From positions 496,001-560,000 of the forward strand of contig CAVQHY010000006.1 in NCBI GenBank assembly GCA_963712465.1: a stretch of DNA of 64,000 nt, written 5' to 3'. This document shows, in pieces, positions 45,399 through 55,325 of this stretch (its first letter is position 1; every line of letters begins with the position of its first letter). This stretch comes from CAVQHY01 sp963712465 (lineage in GTDB: Bacteria > Actinomycetota > Thermoleophilia > Gaiellales > Gaiellaceae). The notes under the pieces are model-generated. The model was not told the origin of the DNA. It saw only the letters and a program-made list of their open reading frames with translations, and made no database searches. Position numbers and translations under genes: made by a program.

Positions 45399-47477
45399 AT
45401 GGCGACCACGACGAGCAGCGACGTCGAGCTCGACGCCCGGTGCATCGACACGATCCGCACGCTCTGCATCGACGCGATCCAGGCGGCCAACTCGGGGCAC
45501 CCGGGAACGCCGATCGGAATCGCGCCGGTGACGTACACGCTGTGGCAGCGATTCCTTCGCTTCGACCCGGCCGACCCCGTCTGGCCGAACCGCGACCGGT
45601 ACGTCCTGTCGTCCGGCCACGCCTCGGCGCTGCTCTGGTCGATGTTGCACCTGACGGGCGTCCAGGCGGTCGATCCCGACTACGAGGTGCTCGGCCGGCC
45701 GGCCGTCACGCTCGACGACCTGAAGAGCTTCCGTCAGCTCGACTCGAAGTGCCCGGGTCATCCCGAGTACCGATGGACGAGCGGCGTCGAGGCGACCACG
45801 GGCCCGCTGGGAACGGGCGCGGCCACATCCGTCGGCATGGCCGTCGCGAGCCAGTGGCTGGGAGCGCGATACAACCGCGACGGCCACACGCTGTTCGATT
45901 TCGACGTCTATGCCCAGGCGGGCGACGGGTGCCTGATGGAAGGGATCGCGTCCGAGGCCGCCTCGTTCGCCGGCCACCAGCGTCTGGCGAACCTCTGCTG
46001 GATCTACGACTCGAATCGCGTCACGATCGAGGGTCATACGGACATCACGTTCACCGAGGACGTGGCGGCGCGGTTCGTTGCCTACGGCTGGAACGTCACC
46101 ACCGTCGCCGACGCCAACGACCTCGAGCAGGTGGCGAAGGCATTCCACGACTTCAGGGCGGAGCACGAACGGCCGACGCTGATCGTCGTTCACAGCCACA
46201 TCGGCTACGGCACTCAGGTCGAGGATACGCCCAAGGCGCACGGCGAGCCGCTCGGCCCCGAGGGCGTCAAGGCTGCAAAGCGTTTCTACGGCTGGCCCGA
46301 GGACGCGCAGTTCCTCGTGCCCGACGGCGTCTACGACCACTTCGCCGCGGGCATCGGCACCCGAGGCAAGGAGGCCCGCGAGGAGTGGGAGGCGGCGTTC
46401 GAGGACTATCGCAAGGCCCACCCGGACCTGGCGGCGGAGATCGAGGCGATGCAGCGGCGCGACCTGCCCGAAGGCTGGGACGCCGAGATCCCGACCTTTC
46501 CGGCCGATCCGAAGGGGATCGCGAGCCGCGACTCGTCCGGCCAGGTGCTGAACGCGGTCGCAACGGGAGTGCCCTGGCTGCTGGGCGGCGCGGCCGACCT
46601 GGCGCCGTCGACGAAGACGCGGCTGACGTTCGACGGGGCGGGCGACTTCCAGCCCGGCGACCGGAGCGGTCGCAACTTCCACTTCGGGATCCGCGAGCAC
46701 GCCTCGGCCGCGATCGCCAACGGCATGGCGCTGTCGAAGCTCCGGCCGTTCTGGTCGGGCTTCCTGATCTTCTCCGACTTCGCGCGCGGCGCGATCCGGC
46801 TGTCCGCCGTGATGGAGATCCCGACGATCCACGTCTTCACGCACGACTCGATCGGGGTCGGCGAGGACGGCCCGACGCACCAGCCGGTCGAGCAACTGAT
46901 CTCGCTCAGGGCGATCCCGGGCCTCCTGGTCTTCCGGCCGGCCGATGCGAACGAGGTCGCCGAGACCTGGCGGGTCGTGACGGCGCTCAAGCGCGAGCCG
47001 GCCGTGCTGATCCTCTCGCGCCAGGCGCTGCCTACCGTCGACCGGTCGGTCACGGCGCCTGCGTCGGGCGTGGCGAAGGGCGCCTACGTTCTGGTCGACG
47101 CGGAGGGCAGCGACCCGGACGTCGTGTTGCTCGCGACCGGCTCGGAGGTCGGCCTCGCACTCTCGGCGCGCGACGAGCTGGCCCTGGACGGCATCGGCGC
47201 CCGCGTCGTCAGCATGCCGTGCTGGGAGCTCTTCGACCGCCAGCCGCAGGCCTACCGCGACGAGGTGATCCCACCGTCGGTCAAGGCACGGGTCGCGATC
47301 GAGGAGGCCTCCACGCTCGGCTGGGACCGCTACGTCGGCGACGGCGGGGCCGTCGTCGGCATGCACACCTTCGGCGCGTCGGCGCCGCTCAAGGAGCTCG
47401 TCAAGAAGTTCGGGTTCACCCCCGACGCGGTGGCGGACGTCGCGCGCGAGCGCGTGGCCGTCGCCCGCGGCGACTAG
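45399..47477 (+). CDS. tkt: Transketolase
   Basis: The 692-residue transketolase transfers two-carbon units in the pentose phosphate pathway using thiamine diphosphate. It has the N-terminal ANSGHPGTPIG, SSGHASALLW, the ThDP/metal motif GDGCLMEG, and the C-terminal GIREHASAAIANG, HDSIGVGEDGPTHQPVEQ and PADANE motifs, all intact. The ATG at 45399 follows ACAGGGGGA. It starts a plus operon with transaldolase and glucose-6-phosphate isomerase. Confidence 0.96.
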   Translation: MATTTSSDVELDARCIDTIRTLCIDAIQAANSGHPGTPIGIAPVTYTLWQRFLRFDPADPVWPNRDRYVLSSGHASALLWSMLHLTGVQAVDPDYEVLGRPAVTLDDLKSFRQLDSKCPGHPEYRWTSGVEATTGPLGTGAATSVGMAVASQWLGARYNRDGHTLFDFDVYAQAGDGCLMEGIASEAASFAGHQRLANLCWIYDSNRVTIEGHTDITFTEDVAARFVAYGWNVTTVADANDLEQVAKAFHDFRAEHERPTLIVVHSHIGYGTQVEDTPKAHGEPLGPEGVKAAKRFYGWPEDAQFLVPDGVYDHFAAGIGTRGKEAREEWEAAFEDYRKAHPDLAAEIEAMQRRDLPEGWDAEIPTFPADPKGIASRDSSGQVLNAVATGVPWLLGGAADLAPSTKTRLTFDGAGDFQPGDRSGRNFHFGIREHASAAIANGMALSKLRPFWSGFLIFSDFARGAIRLSAVMEIPTIHVFTHDSIGVGEDGPTHQPVEQLISLRAIPGLLVFRPADANEVAETWRVVTALKREPAVLILSRQALPTVDRSVTAPASGVAKGAYVLVDAEGSDPDVVLLATGSEVGLALSARDELALDGIGARVVSMPCWELFDRQPQAYRDEVIPPSVKARVAIEEASTLGWDRYVGDGGAVVGMHTFGASAPLKELVKKFGFTPDAVADVARERVAVARGD

Positions 47478-47490
47478 ACAGGAGGCCACC

Positions 47491-48567
47491 GTGAAGGCAA
47501 CCGAGAAGCTCCACGAGCTGGGCCAGAGCCTCTGGCTCGACAACATCACCCGGGAGATGCTCGACTCCGGGCAGCTCCAGCGCTACATCGACGACTACTC
47601 GGTGACCGGGCTGACGTCGAACCCGGCGATCTTCGACAAGGCGATCGCCTCGGGAGGGTACGACGACGCGATCCAGGCCAAGGCCGCGGCCGGCGCCGAT
47701 CGCGAGCAGCTCTTCTTCGAGCTGGCGATCGAGGACCTGCGGCGGGCGGCCGACCTGTTCGGCCCGATCCACGAGCGAACCGACGGCGTCGACGGCTGGG
47801 TCTCGCTCGAGGTGTCGCCGCTCCTCGCCTACGACGCCGAGAGCACCGTGGCAGCAGCAAAGGATCTGCACGCACGCGCGGGCCGCGACAACCTCTTCAT
47901 CAAGATCCCGGGTACCGAGGAGGGACTGCCGGCGATCGAGGAGGCGATCGCAGCAGGCGTGCCCGTGAACGTGACGCTTCTCTTCTCGGCCGAGCACTAC
48001 CTGGCCGCGGCCGAGGCGTTCATGCGCGGTGTCGAACGGCGGATCGAGGCCGGGCTCGACCCGGTCGTCGGCTCGGTCGCGTCGGTGTTCATGTCGCGCT
48101 GGGACGCGGCGGTGATGAACGAGGTGCCCGAGCACCTGCGCGACAGGCTCGCTCTCGCCGTCGGCCTGAAGACCTACCAGGCGTACCGGGAGCTGATGAA
48201 CTCCGACCGCTGGCAGCGGCTCGCGAACTCCGGCGCCCGGATGCAGCGGCTCCTGTGGGCGAGCACGAGCACGAAGGATCCCGAGGCACCCGACACGCTC
48301 TACGTGCACTGCCTGGGGGCGCCGTTCACGATCAACACGATTCCGGAGGCGACGCTCAACGCCTTCTACGACCACGGCCATGCGGGCAAGCCGATGCCCG
48401 CCGACGGCGGCGATGCCGACGCGACGCTGGCAGAGCACGCGAAGGCGGGCGTCGACGTCGACGGGCTCGCGGCCAAGCTCCAGTCGGACGCCGCCACGAG
48501 CTTCGTCGACGCCTGGAACGACCTGATGGGCCACATCGACGAGCAGAGCGCGGCCCTTCGCGCCTAG
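47491..48567 (+). CDS. tal: Transaldolase
   Basis: The 358-residue TIM-barrel aldolase is of the actinobacterial transaldolase type (TalB/Tal subfamily), transferring dihydroxyacetone units from sedoheptulose 7-phosphate to glyceraldehyde 3-phosphate. The Schiff-base Lys is in NLFIKIPGT and the family motif TSNPAIFDKAI is near residue 44. The GTG follows AGGAGGCCACC, 13 bases after tkt. Confidence 0.95.
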   Translation: MKATEKLHELGQSLWLDNITREMLDSGQLQRYIDDYSVTGLTSNPAIFDKAIASGGYDDAIQAKAAAGADREQLFFELAIEDLRRAADLFGPIHERTDGVDGWVSLEVSPLLAYDAESTVAAAKDLHARAGRDNLFIKIPGTEEGLPAIEEAIAAGVPVNVTLLFSAEHYLAAAEAFMRGVERRIEAGLDPVVGSVASVFMSRWDAAVMNEVPEHLRDRLALAVGLKTYQAYRELMNSDRWQRLANSGARMQRLLWASTSTKDPEAPDTLYVHCLGAPFTINTIPEATLNAFYDHGHAGKPMPADGGDADATLAEHAKAGVDVDGLAAKLQSDAATSFVDAWNDLMGHIDEQSAALRA

Positions 48568-48592
48568 CCCGACCGACACGGGAGGAGCCCCG

Positions 48593-50231
48593 ATGAGCAC
48601 GACGACCACGACGACAGAGCTCCGCGCGCGCCCCGCGTGGGCGGCGCTCGAGCAGCACTACGAGGAGATCCGCGACCGGCACCTGCGCGACCTGTTCGCA
48701 GCGGACCCGACACGCGGCGAACGACTGGCAGTCGAGGCCGCCGGCCTGTACCTCGACTACTCGAAGAACCGGGTCACCGACGAGACGATCGGCCTGCTGC
48801 TCCAGCTCGCCGAGCAGTCGGGACTGCGCGAGCGGATCGACGCGATGTTCCGGGGCGACCGCATCAACGTCTCCGAGAACCGCTCGGTGCTCCACGTTGC
48901 CCTGCGCATGCCGAAGGGCTCGTCCCTGGTCGTCGACGGCGAGGACGTGGTCGCGAACGTCCACGAGGTGCTCGATCGGATGGCCGCCTTCTCCGACCGG
49001 GTGCGCTCGGGCGAGTGGAAGGGCCACACGGGCAAGCCGATCCGCAACATCGTCAACGTCGGCATCGGCGGCTCCGACCTCGGGCCCGTGATGGCCTACG
49101 AGGCGCTTCGCCACTACACGCGCCGCGACCTGACCTTCCGGTTCGTCTCGAACGTCGACTCCACCGACTTCGCCGAGGCGACCGGCGATCTGGCTGCCGG
49201 ACGAGACGCTGTTCATCGTCTCCTCGAAGACGTTCACCACGCTCGAGACGATGACGAACGCCCACACCGCCCGCGACTGGGCGCTCGCGGCGCTCGGCGA
49301 CGAGGCCGCGATCGCCAGGCACTTCGTCGCGGTGTCGACCAACGCCGACGAGGTGACGAAGTTCGGCATCGACACGGCCAACATGTTCGGCTTCTGGGAC
49401 TGGGTCGGCGGCCGCTACTCGATGGACTCGGCGATCGGCCTCTCGACGATGCTCGCCGTCGGGCCCGACGGGTTTCGCGAGCTCCTCGCCGGCTTCCACG
49501 AGCTCGACGAGCACTTCCGCACGACGCCGTTCGAGCAGAACCTCCCCGTGCTGATGGGCCTGCTCGCGGTCTGGTACGGGGACTTCTTCGGTGCCCAGAC
49601 CGTCGGCGTGATGCCCTACAGCCAGTACCTGAAACGCTTCCCCGCCTACCTGCAGCAGCTGACGATGGAGTCGAACGGCAAGCACGTCACCCTCGACGGC
49701 CGGCACGTCGACTACGAGACGGGCGCCGTCTACTGGGGCGAGCCGGGTACGAACGGCCAGCACAGCTTCTACCAGCTGATCCACCAGGGGACGAAGCTGA
49801 TCCCGGTCGACCTGATCGGCTTCGGCAAGACCCTCGACCCGATCCGCGACCACCACGACATCCTGATGTCGAACGTCTTCGCTCAGGCCGAGGCGCTCGC
49901 GTTCGGCAAGACCGAGGACGACGTGCGCGCCGAGGGAACGGCCGAGGCGATCGTCCCGCACCGGGTATTCGAGGGCAACCGACCGACCAACGTGATCCTC
50001 GTCGAGAAGCTGACGCCGCACACGCTCGGCACGCTCGTCGCGCTCTACGAGCACAGCGTCTTCACGCAGGGCACGATCTGGGGAATCGACTCCTTCGACC
50101 AGTGGGGAGTCGAGCTCGGCAAGGTCCTCGCCAAGCGGATCATCCCCGAGCTCGAGTCGAAGAGGGAGCCGAAGCTCACCCACGACAGCTCGACGAACGC
50201 GCTGATCAGGCGCTATCGCGCGATGCGCTAG
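48593..50231 (+). CDS. pgi: Glucose-6-phosphate isomerase (one frameshift)
   Basis: About 545 residues. The first part, to about base 49195, has VGIGGSDLGPVMAYEAL and the sugar-phosphate loop leading to FRFVSNVD. Then the frame changes, and DETLFIVSSKTFTTLETMTN, the GVMPYSQYLKRFPAYLQQLTMESNGK and GTNGQHSFYQLIHQGTK segments continue to the end. Both halves carry the catalytic Glu/His/Lys region. As this enzyme is central, a sequencing indel is more likely than a broken gene. It follows tal by 25 bases with GGAGGAG at the start. Confidence 0.9.
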
Positions 50232-50242
50232 CGTCCGGCTGC

Positions 50243-50782
50243 TCAGCCGAGCTGCGCGAGCGCCGCATCGAGGCGGCTCCGGACGTGCTCGCGGTGCTCT
50301 GCCGGCATCAGGTCAACGCTAGTCAACAGTCGCTCGGGATCGACGAGCTTCGCGCGAAGTGTGCCTTCGACGAAGATCCGATCGTGCTCGCGGCCCGCGG
50401 CGAGCTTCGCGAGCACCAGGTCATGCGTCTCCAGGCACCACGCAGTCACCGTTGCATCGCGTGGCCGGTGAGCGGGGAGGACAACCGGTACCAGGCGATC
50501 TCGCCATCCCTCCGGCGCGACCGGCGTTTCCGGCCCGACTCCATGCGCGTAGTAGCCGTAGATCTCGTGGAAGCGCGAGCCGTCTCCGATCGCACCGTCG
50601 ATCTCGACCGCCTTCTCGGGCCGGATTCTCGGATACACATCGGCCTCGATCGAGACGAGCAAGGACGCGGGCGCGTCCGGGTGCGGCCCGAGGATCGCCT
50701 GACTTTCGACGACGACGATCTCGGACTCGCCGGTGATTTCCGCGGCCGCCCTGACGACGTGCTCGAGTTCTTCGCGCCTCAC
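50243..50782 (-). CDS. DUF6036-like nucleotidyltransferase (toxin candidate)
   Basis: The 179-residue protein resembles the DUF6036/AbiEii-like nucleotidyltransferase group: IVVVESQAILGPHP near the start, EIDGAIGDGSRFHEIYGYYAHGVGP, and LETHDLVLAKLAAGREHDRIFV near the end. Such proteins form toxin-antitoxin pairs with a DNA-binding partner. Its ATG overlaps the HTH gene's stop (ATGA), which fits that arrangement. Confidence 0.68.
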   Translation of the reverse strand: MRREELEHVVRAAAEITGESEIVVVESQAILGPHPDAPASLLVSIEADVYPRIRPEKAVEIDGAIGDGSRFHEIYGYYAHGVGPETPVAPEGWRDRLVPVVLPAHRPRDATVTAWCLETHDLVLAKLAAGREHDRIFVEGTLRAKLVDPERLLTSVDLMPAEHREHVRSRLDAALAQLG

Positions 50783-51498
50783 CCGGCCAGGCTCTTTTCC
50801 ACAGCGCGAATCGAACGGCGACGCTCCTGGTCGGTGAGTGCTCCTGCGAAGGGTGAGCTTTGCCTGAGCGCACGAGCCTCGGGCGTGTCCGAGCCGATCA
50901 GCCGCGCGATCTCCGGAACAGGACGCTCCAGGACGTCCTCCCAGGCGTCCGCCCAGTGCTCGTGCAGCCGGTTGGCGGCTCGCCAGCGGTCGAGTCGCCG
51001 CCGCGCCTCCTCTACGAGGTCGTCGTCGAGCCGGCGCGCGACGAGGCGGTGGTAGGCGAGCGATCGCAGGTCGGCCGCACGATGCGGAGCGCCTGACGGC
51101 GTGAGTTGCGGGAGGATGTCGCCGTCGCTGATCGCATCGGCCTGCAGGCGGCGCCTCCGGATCAGGGTTGCAAGCGCGCGGCTCCCGTGCTTCGGCCGAA
51201 GCTCCTCGGAATGCTCGAGCAGGTCGACGAGCTGGGAGAGAGGCACCTCACGACGCCCTTCCGGTGTCAGGACCGCCGAGATGTCCCCCTTGTCGATCCA
51301 GCGATCCAGCGCGCTGAAGCTGATGCCGAGCAGGCGCGCGGCGGACGCCCGGCTAACGGTGGGACCCACGGCACGCTCGAGCATCCCGACGATCGGCTCG
51401 AGCTCGCGGGCCGTCTCGGCTTCAGCCGTGCGCTTCGCCCGGCGGAGCCGGACGAGGCTGTGGACGGCCTCTTCCGTCTCGATCGACAGCGATCCCAT
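50779..51498 (-). CDS. HTH DNA-binding protein, antitoxin candidate
   Basis: The 239-residue protein has a MerR/excisionase-like helix-turn-helix at residues 55-85 (SRASAARLLGISFSALDRWI, then GDISAVLTPEGRREVP) preceded by a helical N-terminus and followed by an Arg-rich helical domain. It precedes and overlaps the nucleotidyltransferase gene. An inverted repeat lies just upstream, as expected for self-regulation by an antitoxin. Confidence 0.65.
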   Translation of the reverse strand: MGSLSIETEEAVHSLVRLRRAKRTAEAETARELEPIVGMLERAVGPTVSRASAARLLGISFSALDRWIDKGDISAVLTPEGRREVPLSQLVDLLEHSEELRPKHGSRALATLIRRRRLQADAISDGDILPQLTPSGAPHRAADLRSLAYHRLVARRLDDDLVEEARRRLDRWRAANRLHEHWADAWEDVLERPVPEIARLIGSDTPEARALRQSSPFAGALTDQERRRSIRAVEKSLAG

Positions 51499-51516
51499 GC
51501 ATCCAGGATACCCACC

Positions 51517-51550
51517 AAAGGTAAGAAAAACCTATGAAATCCTCACCTTT
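51517..51550. promoter_or_regulatory. Inverted repeat upstream of the HTH/nucleotidyltransferase pair
   Basis: AAAGGTAAG at 51517-51525 pairs with CTCACCTTT at 51542-51550 with one mismatch, in an unusually AT-rich 50-base stretch. It begins 19 bases upstream of the HTH gene's ATG and is a likely operator and promoter of the pair. Confidence 0.5.
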
Positions 51551-51582
51551 TGCGCCCGCCGCGCCGAGGAGACTCGCCGCGC

Positions 51583-52386
51583 TCAGGCGAGGACGAACCG
51601 CTCGACCGCTTTCGCGAAGCCCTCGTCCTCGTTGGACGTCGTTACGCGGCGGGCCGCCCGCTGCACTTCGCGGTCGGCGTTGCCCATCGCGATCGAGAGG
51701 CCCGAGTGCGCGAACATCAGCACGTCGTTGGCCATGTCGCCGATCGTTGCCACCTGTTCGGTCGGGATCCCGAACGTCGCCGAGAGGTACCTGGCGACAG
51801 CTCCCTTGTTCGCGTCCGGGTGGGTTACGTCGAGGTAGTAGGGCTGGGACGTCGCAGCCGAGACGTGGTCGCAGAGGCGGTCGTGTGCGGCCTGCGAGGC
51901 CTTGGCGACGGCGGCGTGGTCGTCGTTGACGCCGACGATCTTCGCGATGTCGTCGGTGATCCCGTCGTAGCTCGAGACGAGGGTCGGCTCGAACTCGACG
52001 GTCGACGCCTCACGCTCGACGTGCGGCGCGTCGAGGTCGCGCACGAGCCAGTCGGCGTCCCGGTAGAGCCAGACGTCGAGCCCGTGGGACTCCATCAGCT
52101 CGATCGTGGGAGCGACCATGTCGGCCGGGATCACCTTCTGTTCGATCACCGTCATCTCCCGGTCGACCACGAGACCGCCGTTGAACGCGGCGAGCGGAGT
52201 CGAGAGATCGAGCGGCTCGATCAGCATCGACATGCCGCGGGGCGGACGGCCGCTCGTGACCGCGAACAGGACGCCCGCGTCGCCCAGCCTGCGAACGGCG
52301 GCCGCGGCGCGCTCGGTAAGCACCTTGTCCTGCGTGACGAGCGTGCCGTCGACGTCCGCCAGGAGCAGGCGGATCGAAGGCGTCAC
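51583..52386 (-). CDS. Cof-type HAD-superfamily hydrolase
   Basis: The 267-residue HAD phosphatase has motif I LLADVDGTLV, motif II FAVTSGRP, a Lys in the C-terminal DANKGAVARYL and motif IV GDMANDVLMF, with the large C2B cap of the Cof family. Cof enzymes dephosphorylate sugar phosphates, flavin or nucleotide cofactors. The GTG at 52386 overlaps the NDH-2 stop, so it is cotranscribed with ndh and follows zwf. Confidence 0.9.
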   Translation of the reverse strand: MTPSIRLLLADVDGTLVTQDKVLTERAAAAVRRLGDAGVLFAVTSGRPPRGMSMLIEPLDLSTPLAAFNGGLVVDREMTVIEQKVIPADMVAPTIELMESHGLDVWLYRDADWLVRDLDAPHVEREASTVEFEPTLVSSYDGITDDIAKIVGVNDDHAAVAKASQAAHDRLCDHVSAATSQPYYLDVTHPDANKGAVARYLSATFGIPTEQVATIGDMANDVLMFAHSGLSIAMGNADREVQRAARRVTTSNEDEGFAKAVERFVLA

Positions 52387-53723
52387 GTCGGCTCCTTCGT
52401 CGCCTGTGCGCCTGTCGGGATCTCTCTCGGTGGCGGCGGGTCGGTGCCCATCGTGAGCGCGCGCTCGGTCCGCCCCCGACCGAGGAAGGCCATCCCCCAG
52501 CTGAGCAGGGTCCGAAACCGGTTCTTGAAGCCGGTCATGAACGTGACGTGGACGACGAGCCACATGATCCAGCCGAGGAACCCCGAGAGCTTCAGCCCGT
52601 GGAAGTCGACGATGGCACGGCGTCGCGAGATGGCGGCCATGCTGCCCAGGTCGCGGTACTTGAACGGCTGTGGCTCCTTGCCCTCGAGGCGTCGCTCGAT
52701 CGTCCTGGCCGCGTGGATTCCCGACTGCATGGCGACCTCGGCGACACCCGGGAGGTCGTTGTAGTTCATCATGTCGCCGACGGCGAACACCTCCGGATGG
52801 CCCGGCAGCGAGCAGTCCGGTTGCACCTTGACGCGTCCGGGGCGATCGCACTCGGCACCGGTCGCGTCGGCCAGCATCTTCGCCAGCGGAGACGCGGTTA
52901 CACCCGCGGCCCAGATCTTCGTCTTCGCCTCGTAGCGCTGGACTGACCCGTCGGGGCCCTTCACCTCGACGCCCTCGGCGTCGACGTGGGTGACGATCGA
53001 CTCGACGTGGATCTCGACCCCCGTCTTCTCGAGCTCCTTCGCCCCTTTCTCCGAGAGCTTGTCGCCGAACGTGGCCAGGATCTCCTTGCCGCCGTCGAAC
53101 AGGATCACCCGGATCCTGGTCGGGTCGATCCGCCTGAAGTTGCCCTCGAGCGCCCGGCGCGCGAGCTCGGCGAGCTGGCCGGAGATCTCGACGCCTGTCG
53201 GCCCGCCGCCCACGACGACGAAGGTCATCCACGCCTTGCGCTCCTCGGGATCGTCTGCCAGCTCGGCCATCTCGAACGCACCGAAGATCCGCTCCCGTTG
53301 CTCGACGGCGTCGCGGAGCGTCTTCATACCCGGCGCCCACTCCTCGTACTCGTCGTGCCCGAAGTACGAGCCGCCGACGCCGGCCCCGACGATCAGGCTG
53401 TCGTAGGGGAGCTGGACGTCTCGCCCGCCAGGCTGGACGACGGCGACCTGCCGCGCCTCGAGGTCGAACCCGGTCACCTCGCCCATCTCGACGGTGACGT
53501 TGTCGTGCTTTCTCAGCACGTCGCGCGTCGCCGGAGCGATCTCTCCCTCCGAGAGGATGCCCGTCGCCACCTGGTAGAGGAGCGGCTGGAACAGGTGGTG
53601 GTTGACGCGGTCGACCAGCGTTATCTCGACCGCGGCGCGCCGGAGGACCTTTGCGGCGAAGAGCCCACCGAAGCCGGCCCCGACGATGACCACGCGGTGC
53701 CTGCCGGTCGTCGGCATCGCCAC
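52383..53723 (-). CDS. ndh: Type II NADH dehydrogenase (NDH-2-like)
   Basis: The 446-residue flavoprotein has the FAD motif VIVGAGFGGLFAAKVL, HHLFQPLLYQVATGIL, the NADH motif VVVGGGPTGVEISGQLAELA and VFAVGDMMNYN. An amphipathic C-terminal region (GFLGWIMWLVVHVTFM) would hold it on the membrane. It passes electrons from NADH to quinone without pumping protons. It lies between zwf and a HAD gene in one minus-strand operon, so NADH oxidation is linked to the pentose phosphate genes. Confidence 0.92.
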   Translation of the reverse strand: MAMPTTGRHRVVIVGAGFGGLFAAKVLRRAAVEITLVDRVNHHLFQPLLYQVATGILSEGEIAPATRDVLRKHDNVTVEMGEVTGFDLEARQVAVVQPGGRDVQLPYDSLIVGAGVGGSYFGHDEYEEWAPGMKTLRDAVEQRERIFGAFEMAELADDPEERKAWMTFVVVGGGPTGVEISGQLAELARRALEGNFRRIDPTRIRVILFDGGKEILATFGDKLSEKGAKELEKTGVEIHVESIVTHVDAEGVEVKGPDGSVQRYEAKTKIWAAGVTASPLAKMLADATGAECDRPGRVKVQPDCSLPGHPEVFAVGDMMNYNDLPGVAEVAMQSGIHAARTIERRLEGKEPQPFKYRDLGSMAAISRRRAIVDFHGLKLSGFLGWIMWLVVHVTFMTGFKNRFRTLLSWGMAFLGRGRTERALTMGTDPPPPREIPTGAQATKEPT

Positions 53724-53754
53724 TAGACGACCAGCCTCGCGGCGCCGTTCGCGG

Positions 53755-55158
53755 TCACGTCGGCAGCCAAGGCTCGTGCCACCCGCCGCGATGGGTGAGC
53801 AGTCGATCGGTGGGCCCCCAAGATCCCTTCTCGTATGGCTCGACCGGCGGCGGCGCGTCGAGCAGCGGCTGCACCACGCGCCAGGTCTCCTCGACCGCGT
53901 CCTGGCGGGCGAAATGGCTCGAGTCGCCGAGCATCGCCGCGTGCAGGAGCTCCTCGTACGGCGTGTGTCCCTCGCCGCCCTCCTCGGCGAAGTCCATGTC
54001 CAGGTGGATCGGGCGGAGCGCCATGCCCTCGACCGCCTTGGCCTGCAGTCGCATCCTCGCTCCGGGCATCGGGCTGATCCGGAGCACGAGCTGGTTCGGC
54101 TCGGGTCGGTGCGCGCGGCTCGACGCGAAGCCGAGCCTGGGCGGATGCCTGAAGACGATCCGCACCTCGGTCACCGTCACGGGCATCGCCTTGCCCGCCC
54201 TGATGTAGAAGGGCACGCCTGACCAGCGCCAGTTGTCGAGCTCGAGCCGCATCGCGCAGAACGTCTCCGTCTGTGAGGCGGGATCGACTCCGTTCGTGTC
54301 GAGGTACCCGTTGTACTGGCCGCGCACGTAGTGGGTCGGGTCGGCCTCGGGCATGGCGACGAACACGTCGCGCTTGCGGTCGCTGATCGTGTCGGCGGTC
54401 CCGCCGGTCGGCGGCTCCATCGCGACCATGCTCAGCACCTGCAGGAGGTGGTTCTGGACGACGTCGCGCATCGCTCCGACCGGCTCGTAGAAGTGCCCCC
54501 GATCGGCGATGTCGAAGGCCTCGGCCATCGTGATCTGCACGGAGGAGATGAACTGCCGGTTCCACACCGGGTCCAGCATCGTGTTGGCAAAGCGCAGGTA
54601 GAGGATGTCCTCGACCGACATCTTCCCCAAAAAGTGATCGATCCGATACAACTGCGACTCGTCGATGACCGCGTGCAGCTCGGCGTTGAGCGCCCGGGCC
54701 GACTCGAGATCGTGCCCGAACGGCTTCTCGACGACGACGCGGGCCCCCTGGGTCAGACCTGCGCCGGCCAGCCCCTTGACGACGGTGCCGAACAGAAACG
54801 GCGGGACCTCGAGGTAGAAGACCGGTAGCTTCGCGCCCTTGACGGCGTCGGCCACACGCCCGTAGGTGGTGGCGTTGGCGAAGTCACCCTGCACGTAGGA
54901 GAGGCGGGCAGCGAAGCGGTCGAAGACCTCCTGGTCGAGCGGCTCTCCGGTCTTCTCGATCGAGTCGCGTGCGTGCTCGACGAGGTGGTCGAGGGTCCAG
55001 TCGTCGCCGGCCACGCCGACGATCGGACACTGCAGGAGCTTCCGCTGCTCCAGCCGGTAGAGCGACCGAAACGTCATCACCCGCGCGAGGTCGCCGGTGA
55101 TGCCGAAGACGACCAGCGCGTCCGCCGAGCTCCCGTCGGTCTCCTGCCTAGCTGCCAA
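53755..55158 (-). CDS. zwf: Glucose-6-phosphate 1-dehydrogenase, copy 1
   Basis: The 467-residue enzyme has the coenzyme motif VVFGITGDLARVM, the substrate motif RIDHFLGKM with the catalytic His, VVEKPFGHDL, and FYIRAGKAMP. It makes 6-phosphogluconolactone and NAD(P)H. I chose the TTG at 55158 with AAAGGGGG upstream, because it gives the same N-terminal length as the second copy; a longer frame to 55335 would read through the operator region. It is divergent from gnd, with a TCATCC-type operator between. Confidence 0.9.
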   Translation of the reverse strand: MAARQETDGSSADALVVFGITGDLARVMTFRSLYRLEQRKLLQCPIVGVAGDDWTLDHLVEHARDSIEKTGEPLDQEVFDRFAARLSYVQGDFANATTYGRVADAVKGAKLPVFYLEVPPFLFGTVVKGLAGAGLTQGARVVVEKPFGHDLESARALNAELHAVIDESQLYRIDHFLGKMSVEDILYLRFANTMLDPVWNRQFISSVQITMAEAFDIADRGHFYEPVGAMRDVVQNHLLQVLSMVAMEPPTGGTADTISDRKRDVFVAMPEADPTHYVRGQYNGYLDTNGVDPASQTETFCAMRLELDNWRWSGVPFYIRAGKAMPVTVTEVRIVFRHPPRLGFASSRAHRPEPNQLVLRISPMPGARMRLQAKAVEGMALRPIHLDMDFAEEGGEGHTPYEELLHAAMLGDSSHFARQDAVEETWRVVQPLLDAPPPVEPYEKGSWGPTDRLLTHRGGWHEPWLPT

Positions 55159-55217
55159 AGCGCAACCCCCTTTCGTCCGTGCGGGCGGAAGTATCACCGA
55201 GCGGACGTGGCCACGCT

Positions 55218-55234
55218 TCATCCGGGCGGGATGA
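55218..55234. promoter_or_regulatory. TCATCC-N5-GGATGA operator, copy 2
   Basis: TCATCC-GGGCG-GGATGA lies 60 bases from the zwf start and 92 from the gnd start, between divergent genes. The arms extend to CTTCATCC/GGATGAAG, a perfect 8-bp match. The arms and five-base spacer equal copies 1 and 3. Confidence 0.7.
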
Positions 55235-55325
55235 AGTACCTCCACCGCGGGTGTTGTAACGTGCCGGTCCCGCAAGGGGACGAAAGCCAAGCCAAGCGTT
55301 GCGAAAGGCCCAGGAAAGGGAGCAA

